A stretch of 64,000 nucleotides of DNA, taken from Simmondsia chinensis (taxonomy: Eukaryota > Streptophyta > Magnoliopsida > Caryophyllales > Simmondsiaceae). Positions 28,301 through 40,300 of this stretch are shown here, piece by piece (the stretch's first letter is position 1; each line of letters starts with the position of its first letter). The position numbers and the translations under genes were made by a program. Below the pieces are notes generated by a model. That model worked only from the letters and a program-made list of their open reading frames with translations, did not search any database and was not told where the DNA came from. The DNA lies in NCBI GenBank assembly GCA_018398585.1, contig JAGTTD010000018.1, positions 10,113,501 through 10,177,500 of the forward strand, written 5' to 3'.

Positions 28301-31300
28301 AAACCCCTCTTTAGAGTCGTGCTCGGTTTGGTATGGGACAAGCCGTGCTTGGCAAGCCACACGTAATGGGCACAAGTTTCGAAAAAGGCTACCTAAGAGA
28401 GGGCTATCTAGAGTAGAGTGGAGCCGTCCACGGGACAAACGGGCTACCTACTCAGAGTGAAGCTACCAAGAGTGAAGCCGTCCACGAGAGAAAAGGGCTA
28501 CCAACTCAGAGTGAGGCTACCTAGAGTGAAGCGATTGAGGACGACGGTTGCGGAGCGTGGTGGTTTGATACAAGTCAAAAAAAGAATAATAGCAAAATGC
28601 AATCCCACATTGGTGGATTAGAAGAGGAAGTACCATTTTATATACTTAAGGAGCTACTCCACCCATTGCCGATTAGTTTTAGGATGGAACCTCCTTTGGT
28701 ATGTAACACAAGTTTGCCACGTCACCTCTCTCACCATGTTGCTGAATTTCTTCTCTCGGAGAATTAGATACAATTTGAGCTAAATCCGCATCAAAAAGAC
28801 GCAGTATCATGACCCTGATGACCAGCAAGACCCCCACCATGTAGTTTCCAGATAACGAAATCTCTAAGGGAAGTTCGGGGAACACGCAGCTTAAAACCTC
28901 GAAGGGATCGGCTTTACTGAAGAAGGAGGGGCAGGCCCTTTGGTCATATTTTTTTTGGCCAAGTTTACTGTACCCCCAGCCGGGCTGATCTGGTTAGGAC
29001 AACAGAATAAATAGAAAGACTAGGACTTAGGTAACCATCAATGATCATGTATTCATCAAATTCCCCACGGTCACCAATAAGAAGTTCCTTACATAAAACA
29101 CCAAAGTAAGGGCAAGACAAGTAAGACTCTTTCCTTCTCTGAAAGCCTACTACAGAAGAAGTCCAATGAAAAATGAGACTAACACCACGACTCAAAGCGT
29201 CATCAACCTTATTCTCTACCCTAGAACGATGCTCAAGGACAAAAGTAAAGTCTTGCAACAATTCTACCTGCTTAGCATGTTTTTCCTTTATGTTCCTTTG
29301 TTGGTTTATACATTTAAGTGCATCATGGTCAGTCCAAAGGACATATTCCTAGGGCAAAAGATAGTATCACTAATGCTTAAGAGACTGGACTATTGCATAG
29401 AACTCCTCATAGGTATTGTAAGCACGCTTTTGGTCAAAGTGTTTCTCACTAAAGAAAGCAAATGGATGCCCTTCTTGACTCACAACACCCCCAATGCCTA
29501 CCCCAGAAGCATCACAAGCAACTTCAATGACCTAACTAAAATCAGGGTGACACAAAACAAGTCATTTTCTCCTTAATCAATGCAAAAGTTTTCATAGCCT
29601 GTGTAGACCACTTAAACTCACCTTTCTTGAGACAATCAATGATAGGAGCAAGAATGGAGCTAAAGTTCTTCACAAAGCGTCTATAGAAGGAAACAAGTCC
29701 ATGAAAACTATGGCCCTAACTTTCTCAGAATCAGCAGAAATGCCAGAAGCAGAGACTATAAAACCCAGGAAAGACACTTAAGGTTGCACGAAAGAACACT
29801 TCTTCAAATTGACATAAAGCCTTTGTCTCCTAGAACCACCAAAACTTTCCTAAGGTGCTCTAAACGTTCTTTCTAAGACTTGCTAAAGATCAGGATGTCA
29901 TCAAAATAAACCATTAAGAACTTACCAAGGAAGGGATGAAGGATATGAGTCATAAACCATGAAAGTACTAGGAGCACTAGATAACACAAAAGGCATGACT
30001 AGTCACTCAAACAATCCATCCCGAGTCTTAAAGGCAGTTTTCCACTCATCTCCAAGTCTAATCCAAATCTGGTGGTATCCACTATGCAACTCAATCTTCG
30101 AGAACCAGCCATTTGGTCTAACATGCCATCAAGTCCAGGTATGGGAAACCTATATTTAATAGTGATTTTGTTAATGGCACGACTATCAACGCACATCATC
30201 ATGGAACCATCCTTTTTAGGAGTCATAAGACCAGGAACAGCACAAGGACCGAGACTATGGCAAAGGAAGCCCTTGTCGAGTAACCCTTCTACTTGCCTAT
30301 TCAATTCAGTATGATCCTTAGGATTCATCCTATAGTACGGCAAGTTAGGCAACTGATCATGGGACTAAATCTATTGCATGTTGGATGTCTTTCATGAGAG
30401 GTAGCTCATCAGGTAAGTCCTCAGGGGCAATGTCTCTAAAATCTGCCAAAAGGTCTCGAAGTTTAGGGGACATATTAGAAGAGGCACAAAAATGAAATTC
30501 TAGCACAAGTCTATCTACAATAGCTAGCAATAAACCCAATCATTTACCTTCTTTCTCACATTCTCTCCTAGTGAGGAAATTTAGACTTTTGCTAGCAGTC
30601 TTAAGATGAGACTGAGGAGAAGGCCTAAGAAGAGGTTGGGAAGAAAACTTAGGCTTGGTACTACTCAAACTTTTCTCACTGGAAGTTCAAGGCCTAGCAG
30701 GTGTCAACTTGATCCTCTTTCCATTATGCATGACACAAAGGTATTCTTTCTTCTAAAGTTCTTAATATCCACGTCAAATATCCAAGGATGAGCAAACGAA
30801 ACATAGGCCACATTCATGGGCATGACATCACACCAAATTTTACCAGAATATTGACCCATAGAAATAGGCACAAGACACCTCTCAGTCACAGGTCAAGAGG
30901 TCTCATTAACCCAAGCAACATTATAAGACGAGGGGTGAGGCTCAGCCTTAAGGTTAAACTTTTGCAAAGCAGATTTAGAAATAACATTCATGGAACTACC
31001 CCCATCTATGACTAGCTTATAGATCTTATCACCACATTTTACTTTAGTCTCAAAAATGCTAGTACGCTTCCAAGCATCATTACTACCAGGAGAAGAAAGG
31101 ATGCATCTCATGACATTTAGGTAACTCTCACCACACTCGACTTCCTCACGTTCACTCTCTGACTCAGTGCTTCCCTCTAAAGGTTGAACTACCTCGTCAG
31201 CATGATCATCCTCATCAACATTCTCTACAGGCTCCTCATATGTCACTGCAAGGTTACGTAGATAACAACGGGCTATAGGATGACCATAATTTCCACAACC

Positions 31301-34300
31301 TGGACTGAGAGTAAGTGGCTTTACCTCAAGAAGAGTTCCCCTTACTAGAGCTAGCTACTTGACTAGCCTTACTGTTTCCCCTAGAAGAAGGGTTGGGTTG
31401 TTGAAAGGAAACACTATTGGAAGCTTTAGACTCACCGACTTGGGAAGTTAACCTACGACCGTAAGACTCTTGGCGATAAGCAGCTGCTTTGCTTCAAGAA
31501 GACCCCTTCTAGTTGATGAACTTGGTGACAGTTACCCATGGCTCTTCGTTAATATCACACCGAATTTTTAACTCCTCAAACCTAGTGAAGTCGTCATCCA
31601 CACTAGATGACAATTGTTCTAGATTCAGCCATTTGTCTATCAGTTGCTTCCTATAGAAAGGTAAGAGGAATTTTTCCTTCAACTTGTGTTTCATCTCAAC
31701 CCAAACAGTGATGCTAGGTTCTCCCAAATGCTCTAGTCCTCTCTGAACACTAAACTAATACTTCTTGGCAGGGCCTCAGAGAAGTTATAAAAGTCAAATA
31801 GGTCCTCTAGACGCTCTAACCAATCCTGGAAAGCATTAGGATCAAGTTTTCCATCGAACTCGGGGACATCAACTTTGACCTTTTTGGTGACATCAAAAGA
31901 GTGATCATGGCGTCTAGGTTGGTCATACTCATATCTGGGGCGATGACGCCTATCTTGATACCTATCCTGTGGGCAATAACACCTAGGGTTCTTAAGAAAC
32001 TCCACATCCTCACAGTCAGAGGGTTCTTAAGAAACTCGACATCCTCACAGTCAGAGTTATAATCCTCAAGTTCATTCCTATCTCCATTAAAAGGAGCCTC
32101 ATGATCTTGGACTCTAGGGGCATTAGTATCTCTAGGGATTCTCCTATCGGTACCATGAGTGCTAGGGTGAACAGGAGCCATCGACAGCTGGCACGTAGGC
32201 AAGTGACGGGGCGCGGATTGAGTAAAAGAAAAGTCTAAGGTAGTGTTACCTGCAACCAGGGTTGGGTTGTTAGTGCTTTGGGCACCAACTATACACTGGG
32301 ACAAATGAGCTTCAACCCTACCCTCTAATGCAGTTACCCTCCTATCAATAGACTTAAAGTGATTACCAAGCACACCAACATTTTAATGGTCACATCTGAA
32401 TCATGCCTTCAGTCTCAACAATATCAACTTTAACATTCACGGAGGCTATGTTGGCATTCAATGTCCTTATGGACTCATTTAAAAGAGTTAAAACTTTCTT
32501 GTATTGAGCTATCCATTCCTAAATTAATGAAAAGAGAAACAATTTCTTTCTTTTTTTTTTTTTTTTTTGACCAGCTTATTTATTTTTATTTTTATTTTTT
32601 TGTTTTTGACAAGCAAACTCTGTATTTTCTATTTCAAAAGCACTATTACCAGTCAACCGATTAACATAATTGTTATAAGTAAACTCAGCAATTGGTAGGA
32701 TTAAGTCCCAAGTACTAGGCTTATCCCCGACAAGGCACCTAAGAAGGTATCTAACCCCCTATTAACCACCTCAGTCTGAGGGCGTAAAGCAGACGAGAAC
32801 TTCAAGCGAGTGCCAAAGAGTTTCCAAAGTGTGCTCCAAAAATTACTCATAAACTTGACATCCCTATCAGATACAAAAGAAGAAGGCAACCCATGAAGTC
32901 TCACAATTTCCTTAAAGAAGATCCTAGCCACATGTGAAGCATTGACCGTCTTCTTACAAGGAATGAAATGAACCATCTTGGAGAACCTATCTACCACAAC
33001 CAGAATAGAATCACGACCTCTAGCAGTTTTAGGCAGGCCTAAGATGCTAAAGTCTCTCCAAGGAGTATTTGGGACAGGAAAAGGAGTATAGAGCCCCGTG
33101 TTTTGCTTCCTAGTCTTTTCAAGCTGGCAAGTACAACATCGATACACAACACGGGCAACATCTAGTCCCAAAGATGGCCAATAAAAACGGTCCAAGACCA
33201 AAAGAGTGGTAGTATCATGACCCTGATGACCAACAAGACCCCCACCATGTAGATCCCAAATAAGAAAATCTCTAAGGGAAGTTCGGGGAACACAAAGCTT
33301 AGAACCACGAAATAGGTAACCGTCAATGATCATTTATTCATCAAACTCTTTGCAGTCACCATTAAGAAGTTCCTCTAAGCCTCCTATTTTTTCCGCTAGT
33401 GTTTCAGGTGGTTCTGCAGCTTCTCTGATTTCAGGGCCAAAGCTGCCACCTACACCGCAACATGTCGTGGATGAGATTGATGCTATTCTTGATGATGAGA
33501 TTGTTAGTACTACCGATAAAGGATATCAGCGTTACTTGGTGCAATGGAGAGGACGCCCCGCTTCTGATAATTCATGGCTTGAGGATGATGTGTGCTGCCT
33601 CACTCCTGAGTTACTTGATGCTTAACAATCCAACTCTCCAATGGCAAGTTCTTCCAAACCGGGGAGAATTGATGCAGATGGAAAAGGAATAAAGACTTAT
33701 TTTACGAAAAGATTTAAAAATTAGGAAATTTTTATATTACTACCTTCTATATTTTTATTTTATTTTTTATTTTTATGTTGTGCTTGGGCGAAAGTAGTAC
33801 TAGGATGGGTGACCTCCTGGGAAGTCCTCACCCTCAGGTTGGGGGCACTGGGAAACAACCTCTCTTCAAGTTAACACCCTGAAGGGGAAAGGCTGCGTAC
33901 ATCCGCCTCCCCCAGACCCTGCGTAGGCGGGAGCCCTTGAGGCACTGGGTATGTTTCTTTATTTTTATGTTGTGCTTGGAGCCTAAGTCCTAGTTTGCTT
34001 GGAGCCCAAGTCCTAGTTACCTATGTATTTTTATTTTTATGTTTTGCTTGGAGCCCAAGTATTAGTTAGCCTATAAATACTTGGATTGTAGTCTTGTTCT
34101 AGGTATCTCCCATTATTGAATTTATACTTTGAAATCAAACACTTTGGTTTCTCTTTCTAGCATGGGGCTGCTTAGTAGGGTTGGGCACGGGGCCTCTCAA
34201 TCAATTATCGGTTACTTTATTCTTTTTCTCACGATATCTCTATCAATAATTGATGTGGATGGACAAGGAATAAAAACTTATTTTAAGAAAAGATTTAAAA

Positions 34301-37300
34301 ATTAGGAAACTTTTATTATTACATTTCATATTTTATTTATTTTAAGAAAAGATTTAAAAATTAGGAAATTTTTATTATTACATTTCATATTTTATTTCAT
34401 TTTTAATTTTATGGAGTGCTTGGAGCCCAAATCCTAGTTTTGCTTGGAGCCTAAGTCCTAGTAGCCTATGTATTTTTATTTTATTTTTTATTTTTGTTTT
34501 GCTTGGAGCCCAAGTACTAATTAGCTTATATATACTTGGGTTGTAGTCTTATTCTAGGCATCTCCCATTATTGAATTCAAGAATTATACTTTGAAAATCA
34601 AACACGTTGGTTTCTCTGTCTAGCATGGGGCTGCTAAACCTAAGCACGGGGTTGCTGAGTAAGGTTGGGCACGGGGCTACTCAATCAATTATCGGTTACT
34701 TTGTTCTCTTTCTCACAATGTCTCCATCAATCGGTATCAAAGCTCTTGGTTCAAATCTACCATTCCATTGTTTTTCCAAAAAAATAAAAATAAATAAAAA
34801 ATAAAAATCCCAACCAAAACCAGGTTAGAACCCCAACCCCTAAAGCCTTCGCTGGCATTCTTGATTGCTCGCCGCCGTCACCTGTTCCCCTTGCCCTCAG
34901 CTCTAGGGCAACCCAAACCTAGCAGAAAGCATAACTTCCTTACTTTATTGCTGCCCATATTGGTTTTAAAGGTATTTCGATTAGAGAAAGTGTGAAACAT
35001 GAAAACACTTGTGGAAAGTTCGTTTGGCTCCTCAGGTATTTTGTTAGTTCCCCTATGAATTTTGGATTTTAAGGTAATTAGTAGGTTGTTCAAGTTTATT
35101 TGCAAAGACTGGACTGCTTGTGATTCGTGTGGATTAAAGGTCAAGCTAAATAAAAAATAAAAATGAAAATGAAATAAAATATAAAATGTAGTAATAATAA
35201 ATGTTTCCTAAAATAAGGTTTTATTCCTTGTCCATCGACATCATAGTGCCTCAAGGGCTCCGGCCAATGTACGGTCGCGCGCGGGGGGTGCAGCCTTACC
35301 CCTTCAGTGTGCTACCCTAAAGGGAGATTGTGACCCAGAACAAAAACACAATGGTTGTAAAACTAAAGGCGCGGGTTGGAAAAACTCCACACCGCAACGC
35401 GCCAGCCAGCCTGCCCAACGTGGTAGTGCGCACATGTGGTCCACTAAGCCAATTCTAGGCCCACAAGACTTTACCAAGGGAAGGACAAGAAGGTATATAA
35501 AAAAAACTTCCTACCTCTATTCCTCCTATGTGGGATTGAGGTATTTTGCAAGTTGAACAAAATTGAAGCTCACTACCCCAAATTCCAACAAGAAATTGGA
35601 AAGTTTGGAAATCATCCACCTCAACTTAGCTTTATTGATCATCAAACTTCTACAACCATCATGATGGCTGAAGGTTTCAATCTCAGTTGCCATCGATTTG
35701 AACCAGAGTTATAAATTTCTTACTCTCCGTTAACAATTAATCAAGTTGTAATCTAACAAGAAATTTACAGGCAATAGTTCATTTCATCGTTGTTCATTGT
35801 TTAAAAACAAAGAACCAAGGAGAAGAAAGGTAGAGTACAGGCGGAGGGGGCAGAAGTTCAATTGGCAGATAAATTTTCTTTGCTCTCTTTTCGCCAATTT
35901 TTCTTTTTTTTTTTTTTTGGTGGGGGGGGGGGGGGGGGGGGGGGGGGTGGGGGCGGGGGTGGTGATCAAACCATTTTTTTGTTTAGTTCAATAATCTATA
36001 ACCTTTCCAAGCAAATAAGCTTATAAGGTCAAATTTCTAAGAGGTGGTTGGTAAATCATGCAAAGCAGGACGCAAGATAATCATTTTTCAGGTTTTCTTA
36101 GGTATCATTTTATGCCTGCAGTTTTTGGTCTTTTAGAAACTAAAAACTAGGCTTTGAAAATAGTTTTTTTCCCCCCTAGTCTTGATTTTATTTTTAGCAT
36201 TCACTCAAACTAGGAAAGACTTAAAGAAAAATAATTAAAAACTAGAAAAAAATCATTTCCATAATATGGTTTATACTTCTAAAAAACTAAAAACTTCAAA
36301 CAGAAAATGATACTAAATAGACTCTCAGTTAAAAGACAAGTGTTAGAGGGGCAAGGAGTGATGGGGATCTTATGCCATTGTTCACAATGGAGGAGGGATA
36401 TTTCTTCATCAACTTTTTGCTAAGGTAAAATGTATCATTGTTGATTTCTGACCAAGGAAACAATCTATAAATCGTCCCTTCCAATGAAACCAGATGAAGA
36501 TTATAAGAACTTCTAATGCAGCCACTGACTGATAAGACAAAACTCAGAAGTTCCGAAATGTATTCCCAAGAAGAAGCTAGAGTAAGTTTATTTTGCTTTG
36601 TTGAAATTTGGGAAGTATCAAGGAAAATCTAGCACATATTCCAAAATCATTGATGTGAGTACAAGAAGTTGGTGGAGACGTCACAAGTATTCATAATAAA
36701 AAGAAAAAGAATGCAAGTGAGGCCTTGTTCCAACAGGAAAATGCTACAAAGATTGAGGCTCCAGCACATCAGGTCCTACGCTCAAATCCCCCTTTCCCAA
36801 TCCCACTTACTAAGAAAACGAAATTAGAGTGAGTTCTGTAAAAGCACATTCACAAAATTTTACAAGCAAAGATATGTACAACTTGAGGACATGAAAGCTT
36901 GAAATTTCACTTCGTGCTAATCTTATTTTTATATGAACACAATTTCAAAATAAGTCTCAGAATTACTGTCTCCTGGTAATGCCTTATAGCTTAACTAGAA
37001 AGAAAGACCTGAATCAATGTTATACGTTTAAGAATATGGACCCAGTGATCAAAAGAAAGCTGCTGACATGTGCCAGACAGATTCCAGTGTTCAAAATTTA
37101 AAAGATCAACAAAATGCAAATTCTCAATAAATTCATTAAATTTACAAGATATTTAGCAGCATGTTCAACCATAGTTGCACAAAGCAGAAGTAGAAGCGGA
37201 AGCGGGCATAGGAATGGAAGCAGGAACAAGGGAGCAAGAAATCATAGAAGTTTTAAAGTTAGATATAGAAGAAAAATTAATTGAATGTCAACAAAGTCAA

Positions 37301-40300
37301 CACTAAGCAGTAACAAACAAAATTGAGTACTTCAATGATAAGATCAAGAAAATTGACTCCGACATATCCATACGATTCAATCTTTCTTTGAATCAAGTGA
37401 TATAATCAGTCAACATATCATTTATTAAGTATTTTCTTATCAAAATGATTCAACAATTGTTTGAATCATGTTTCCATTGAGTTTGTTGCACTGCGAATCT
37501 GACTTCGAATTGCCAATTCTCATTTCTGAGTATGAAACGTTAGCATTTTAAGAGCTTCCTACAACTATGTGTTCGTCTTTTAATATATCTAAAAAAACAC
37601 AGCTTAACAACAAAGCAAGTATAGAATTAGAGGCGTAAGCTTAAGAATCTATACCAGCCCTGAAAAGAAGTATTATGCAGTAGATGTTGTCTACCTAGAA
37701 AGGAAACTCGCAACAGACCTATACCAGACAGCTTCTAGTAATCACACTAATATCTACCATTTGTTGTGTTAGAGATGTCTATTCATAAATCAAGCAGCAC
37801 TGAAATGTTTAGTGTAACTGAAGGCCCATTTATATTTCCATTTCATGGGTGAAAGACAAAGAAATAAGCACCACATGATGCTTTAAGTACTCTGCAACTG
37901 ATCCTTACCGTCTCTGCTCGGATGAAACCCTTCTCAAAGTCAGAATGAATAACACCAGCAGCTTGTAGAGCAGTCATCCCTAAATTATTGAAAAATTATT
38001 AGTAACGAAATTGAGTCAATAAGAAAATAAATGGAGACTGGAGACTCTCATTTTTATAGTAATGATGTTTCACACAAATACTATTTATATATCTAATATG
38101 TAATGATACGAGAAAAGCAGAAACGCATACAAGCAAAGGGAATGTCGAGAAGAGTATCCAAGGTTACAAGACATTCACGAGAAGAAAAGAATCAAAAGGT
38201 CTTGAAGTCTTTCGTATAAGGTAACAATACCAAAGAAATCCTCTTTTCCCCAAAAAATTCTTGATCAATTTATCTTTCACTGCTTGAAGGAGGGTCTCCT
38301 CCCTTCAAATGTCCTCTTGTTTCTTTCTCTCCCAATTGTCCAAAAGATAAGGGGTAAGAATCATTAGATTGGTTGACTTCTCCTTAGTTTTCCTACTTAA
38401 AGTACCTTGCTAAGCAGGCACCTTATCCTTAACAGTAGAAGACTGACTCCAAACAGGACCCATGAGTCAATGGCCCGTAATACATATTCATATATATTGT
38501 ATTTCAAAACTGTCCAAAAGATTGCTAAAGGGGTGAGAATTCTCCAATTTTATTATGTTGATGTTGTTTATATGATTGAAACACTGAGCAGGACCACCAG
38601 AATTAATTGTTTCTTTACTGTTATCAAAAATAATTTATTCTATAAGACAATAACTCTAAATTCAGGAAATAGTCTGAACTCATGCATGGATTGTTCGTTG
38701 CTTGGATGTGCTAAAAGGATTGGTCACAACACGTTCACTTAAATCTTACGTGCGTTGGGTAACTGCATGAAGTGTAGCGGGAACAGGTGTTTTACGTGGA
38801 ATCTATAGTCTCTTACGAGATAAAGATGTTCAGTTGATTCGCAAGCATACGAACAGATTCTAGAATCTTTGGCTAGAGTATTCCATATGTTAGACATTTG
38901 GAATTAATACGGAAATTGTTTCTGTATTATTGGATTGTTCGAGAAAAGCGAGTTGGGAACTACCGCGAGAGATGTGAGAAAAGTAACGATAATAGTTAAA
39001 AGTTACTTTTACTCACGGATATCTACTAGAGGGGTTAATAGCGCAGTAAAACTTATCTAGTGGAATTAAGTTATACTAAATAGTAATCAATTATTATCAA
39101 GAGATGACAATCAGATGTGACCTATTTGGAGCTAGAGTTAGATTGTCCCTCAGGCCCCTTTGAAAGCCTCAACTTAAGCACTATTTGAAAATATTTAAAA
39201 TGAAATTCATAGGATGAATTATTTATTTATGAGATAATTAAATTATTATGCTAAACAAATATTAATGAGATGAATTTATATATGTGGCGATTTATACAAA
39301 ACAAAACACAAAAAAAGGGAAAACAACGCGTGCGGGGTCAGCTTTTGAAAAAGGGGCAGGCGCGTGCATGCCTCAGCGTACAATGCAACCCCTGTCGCGG
39401 GGTTGAACGCGTTATATACACGTCTAAGCTGACGTCAGCAACCTCTCTTTTTTTACGCAGTTTTCAGAAATGTGTTTTAGGGTTTTGGAACCTGGTTTTC
39501 TCCCACAACGAAAACCCTAAAATTGTTTTAGGTGTTTTCTAACTTATAGTTTAGCATAAATTTTCTGAAAAATTATTTTTCGGAAAGATTGAAATGATAA
39601 TTTTGTTTTGAAAATTTTCCTAAATTAAATATTTTTTGGGAGCCCACACTCCCAATGCTAGAAGAGGTCATTGTGAAGAAGACCTTGAGATGTCAAAAAA
39701 CCTTCTTGTAATTTCAAATCTTCAAGTCAGAGTTGGGATTTGCGCTTTAGGTGTGTTTAATTAAATATGTGACATTAAATTTGTTTTTCCTTTATTTTGT
39801 TTATTCTACATATCATGTTTGTATTTGTTTTATTCAATGCTTTTCGTTTGTCATATTATGAACCTATTAGAGTAAGATCTATACCTAATTAAATAGTTTA
39901 ATTAGATCAGAGCTTTAGATTTACAATTAAGAATTTTAAATTGGTTTTCCGTTGGGCCTGCTCTAGTCAATTCAAGAAAATTTTTTGACATATGTTCTCA
40001 ACAATTGGTATCAGAGCCAACTCTGAATATGTTCATGATTTACATTACAAGTATCAGGTTTGATAAAATTGGAGTATGTAGAATTATGAAAATATGAAAT
40101 TGAGAATTTCATTAAGGAAAAAGGTAATCCTGAAGATTGTTGTTAAAGAATTTAATAACAAGATTGAAGGTTCATTAAGGTTTTAAATTGTTTAAAATTT
40201 TAGTTGAGTCATGATTCAATCAAGGAGCGTAATTCTAAATCGGATCTAATGAGATTAGATATTCAAAGAGTTGATTAGATTATTAGATCTAATGAGATTA

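Larger units (their letters stand above)
23957..28708 (+). mobile_element. Composite LARD + TRIM unit with one outer TSD
   Basis: The unit begins with the LTR of a large non-autonomous retroelement (TGTCATGATT) and ends with the LTR of a TRIM (TATGTAACA). It is flanked by CAAGT at 23952-23956 and 28709-28713. Removing it exactly rebuilds the LTR of gypsy element 2. Inside, the 3' LTR of the first element stops at about 28137 and the 5' LTR of the TRIM lacks its first few bases at 28138, so the two are fused LTR to LTR. Confidence 0.85.
9994..28793 (-). mobile_element. Ty3/gypsy element 2, nested host of several inserts
   Basis: The element starts at 9994 and ends at 28793, flanked by AAAAG at 9989-9993 and 28794-28798. 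Its LTRs on the minus strand begin TGATGCGGAT and end ACTACATCA. Domain order on the minus strand: PBS, gag, zinc knuckle, protease, RT, RNase H, integrase, 3' LTR, which is the Ty3/gypsy order. Of 18.8 kb only about 6 kb is its own; the rest is later insertions at 11013-12146, 14370-21113, 22528-22858 and 23957-28708. All coding parts carry stops. Confidence 0.85.

Noticed and set aside
38407..39542. Genes in the 6.3-kb YchF intron (open frames at 38407 and 39270)
   Set aside because: Short frames with no family resemblance, overlapping a probable LTR.
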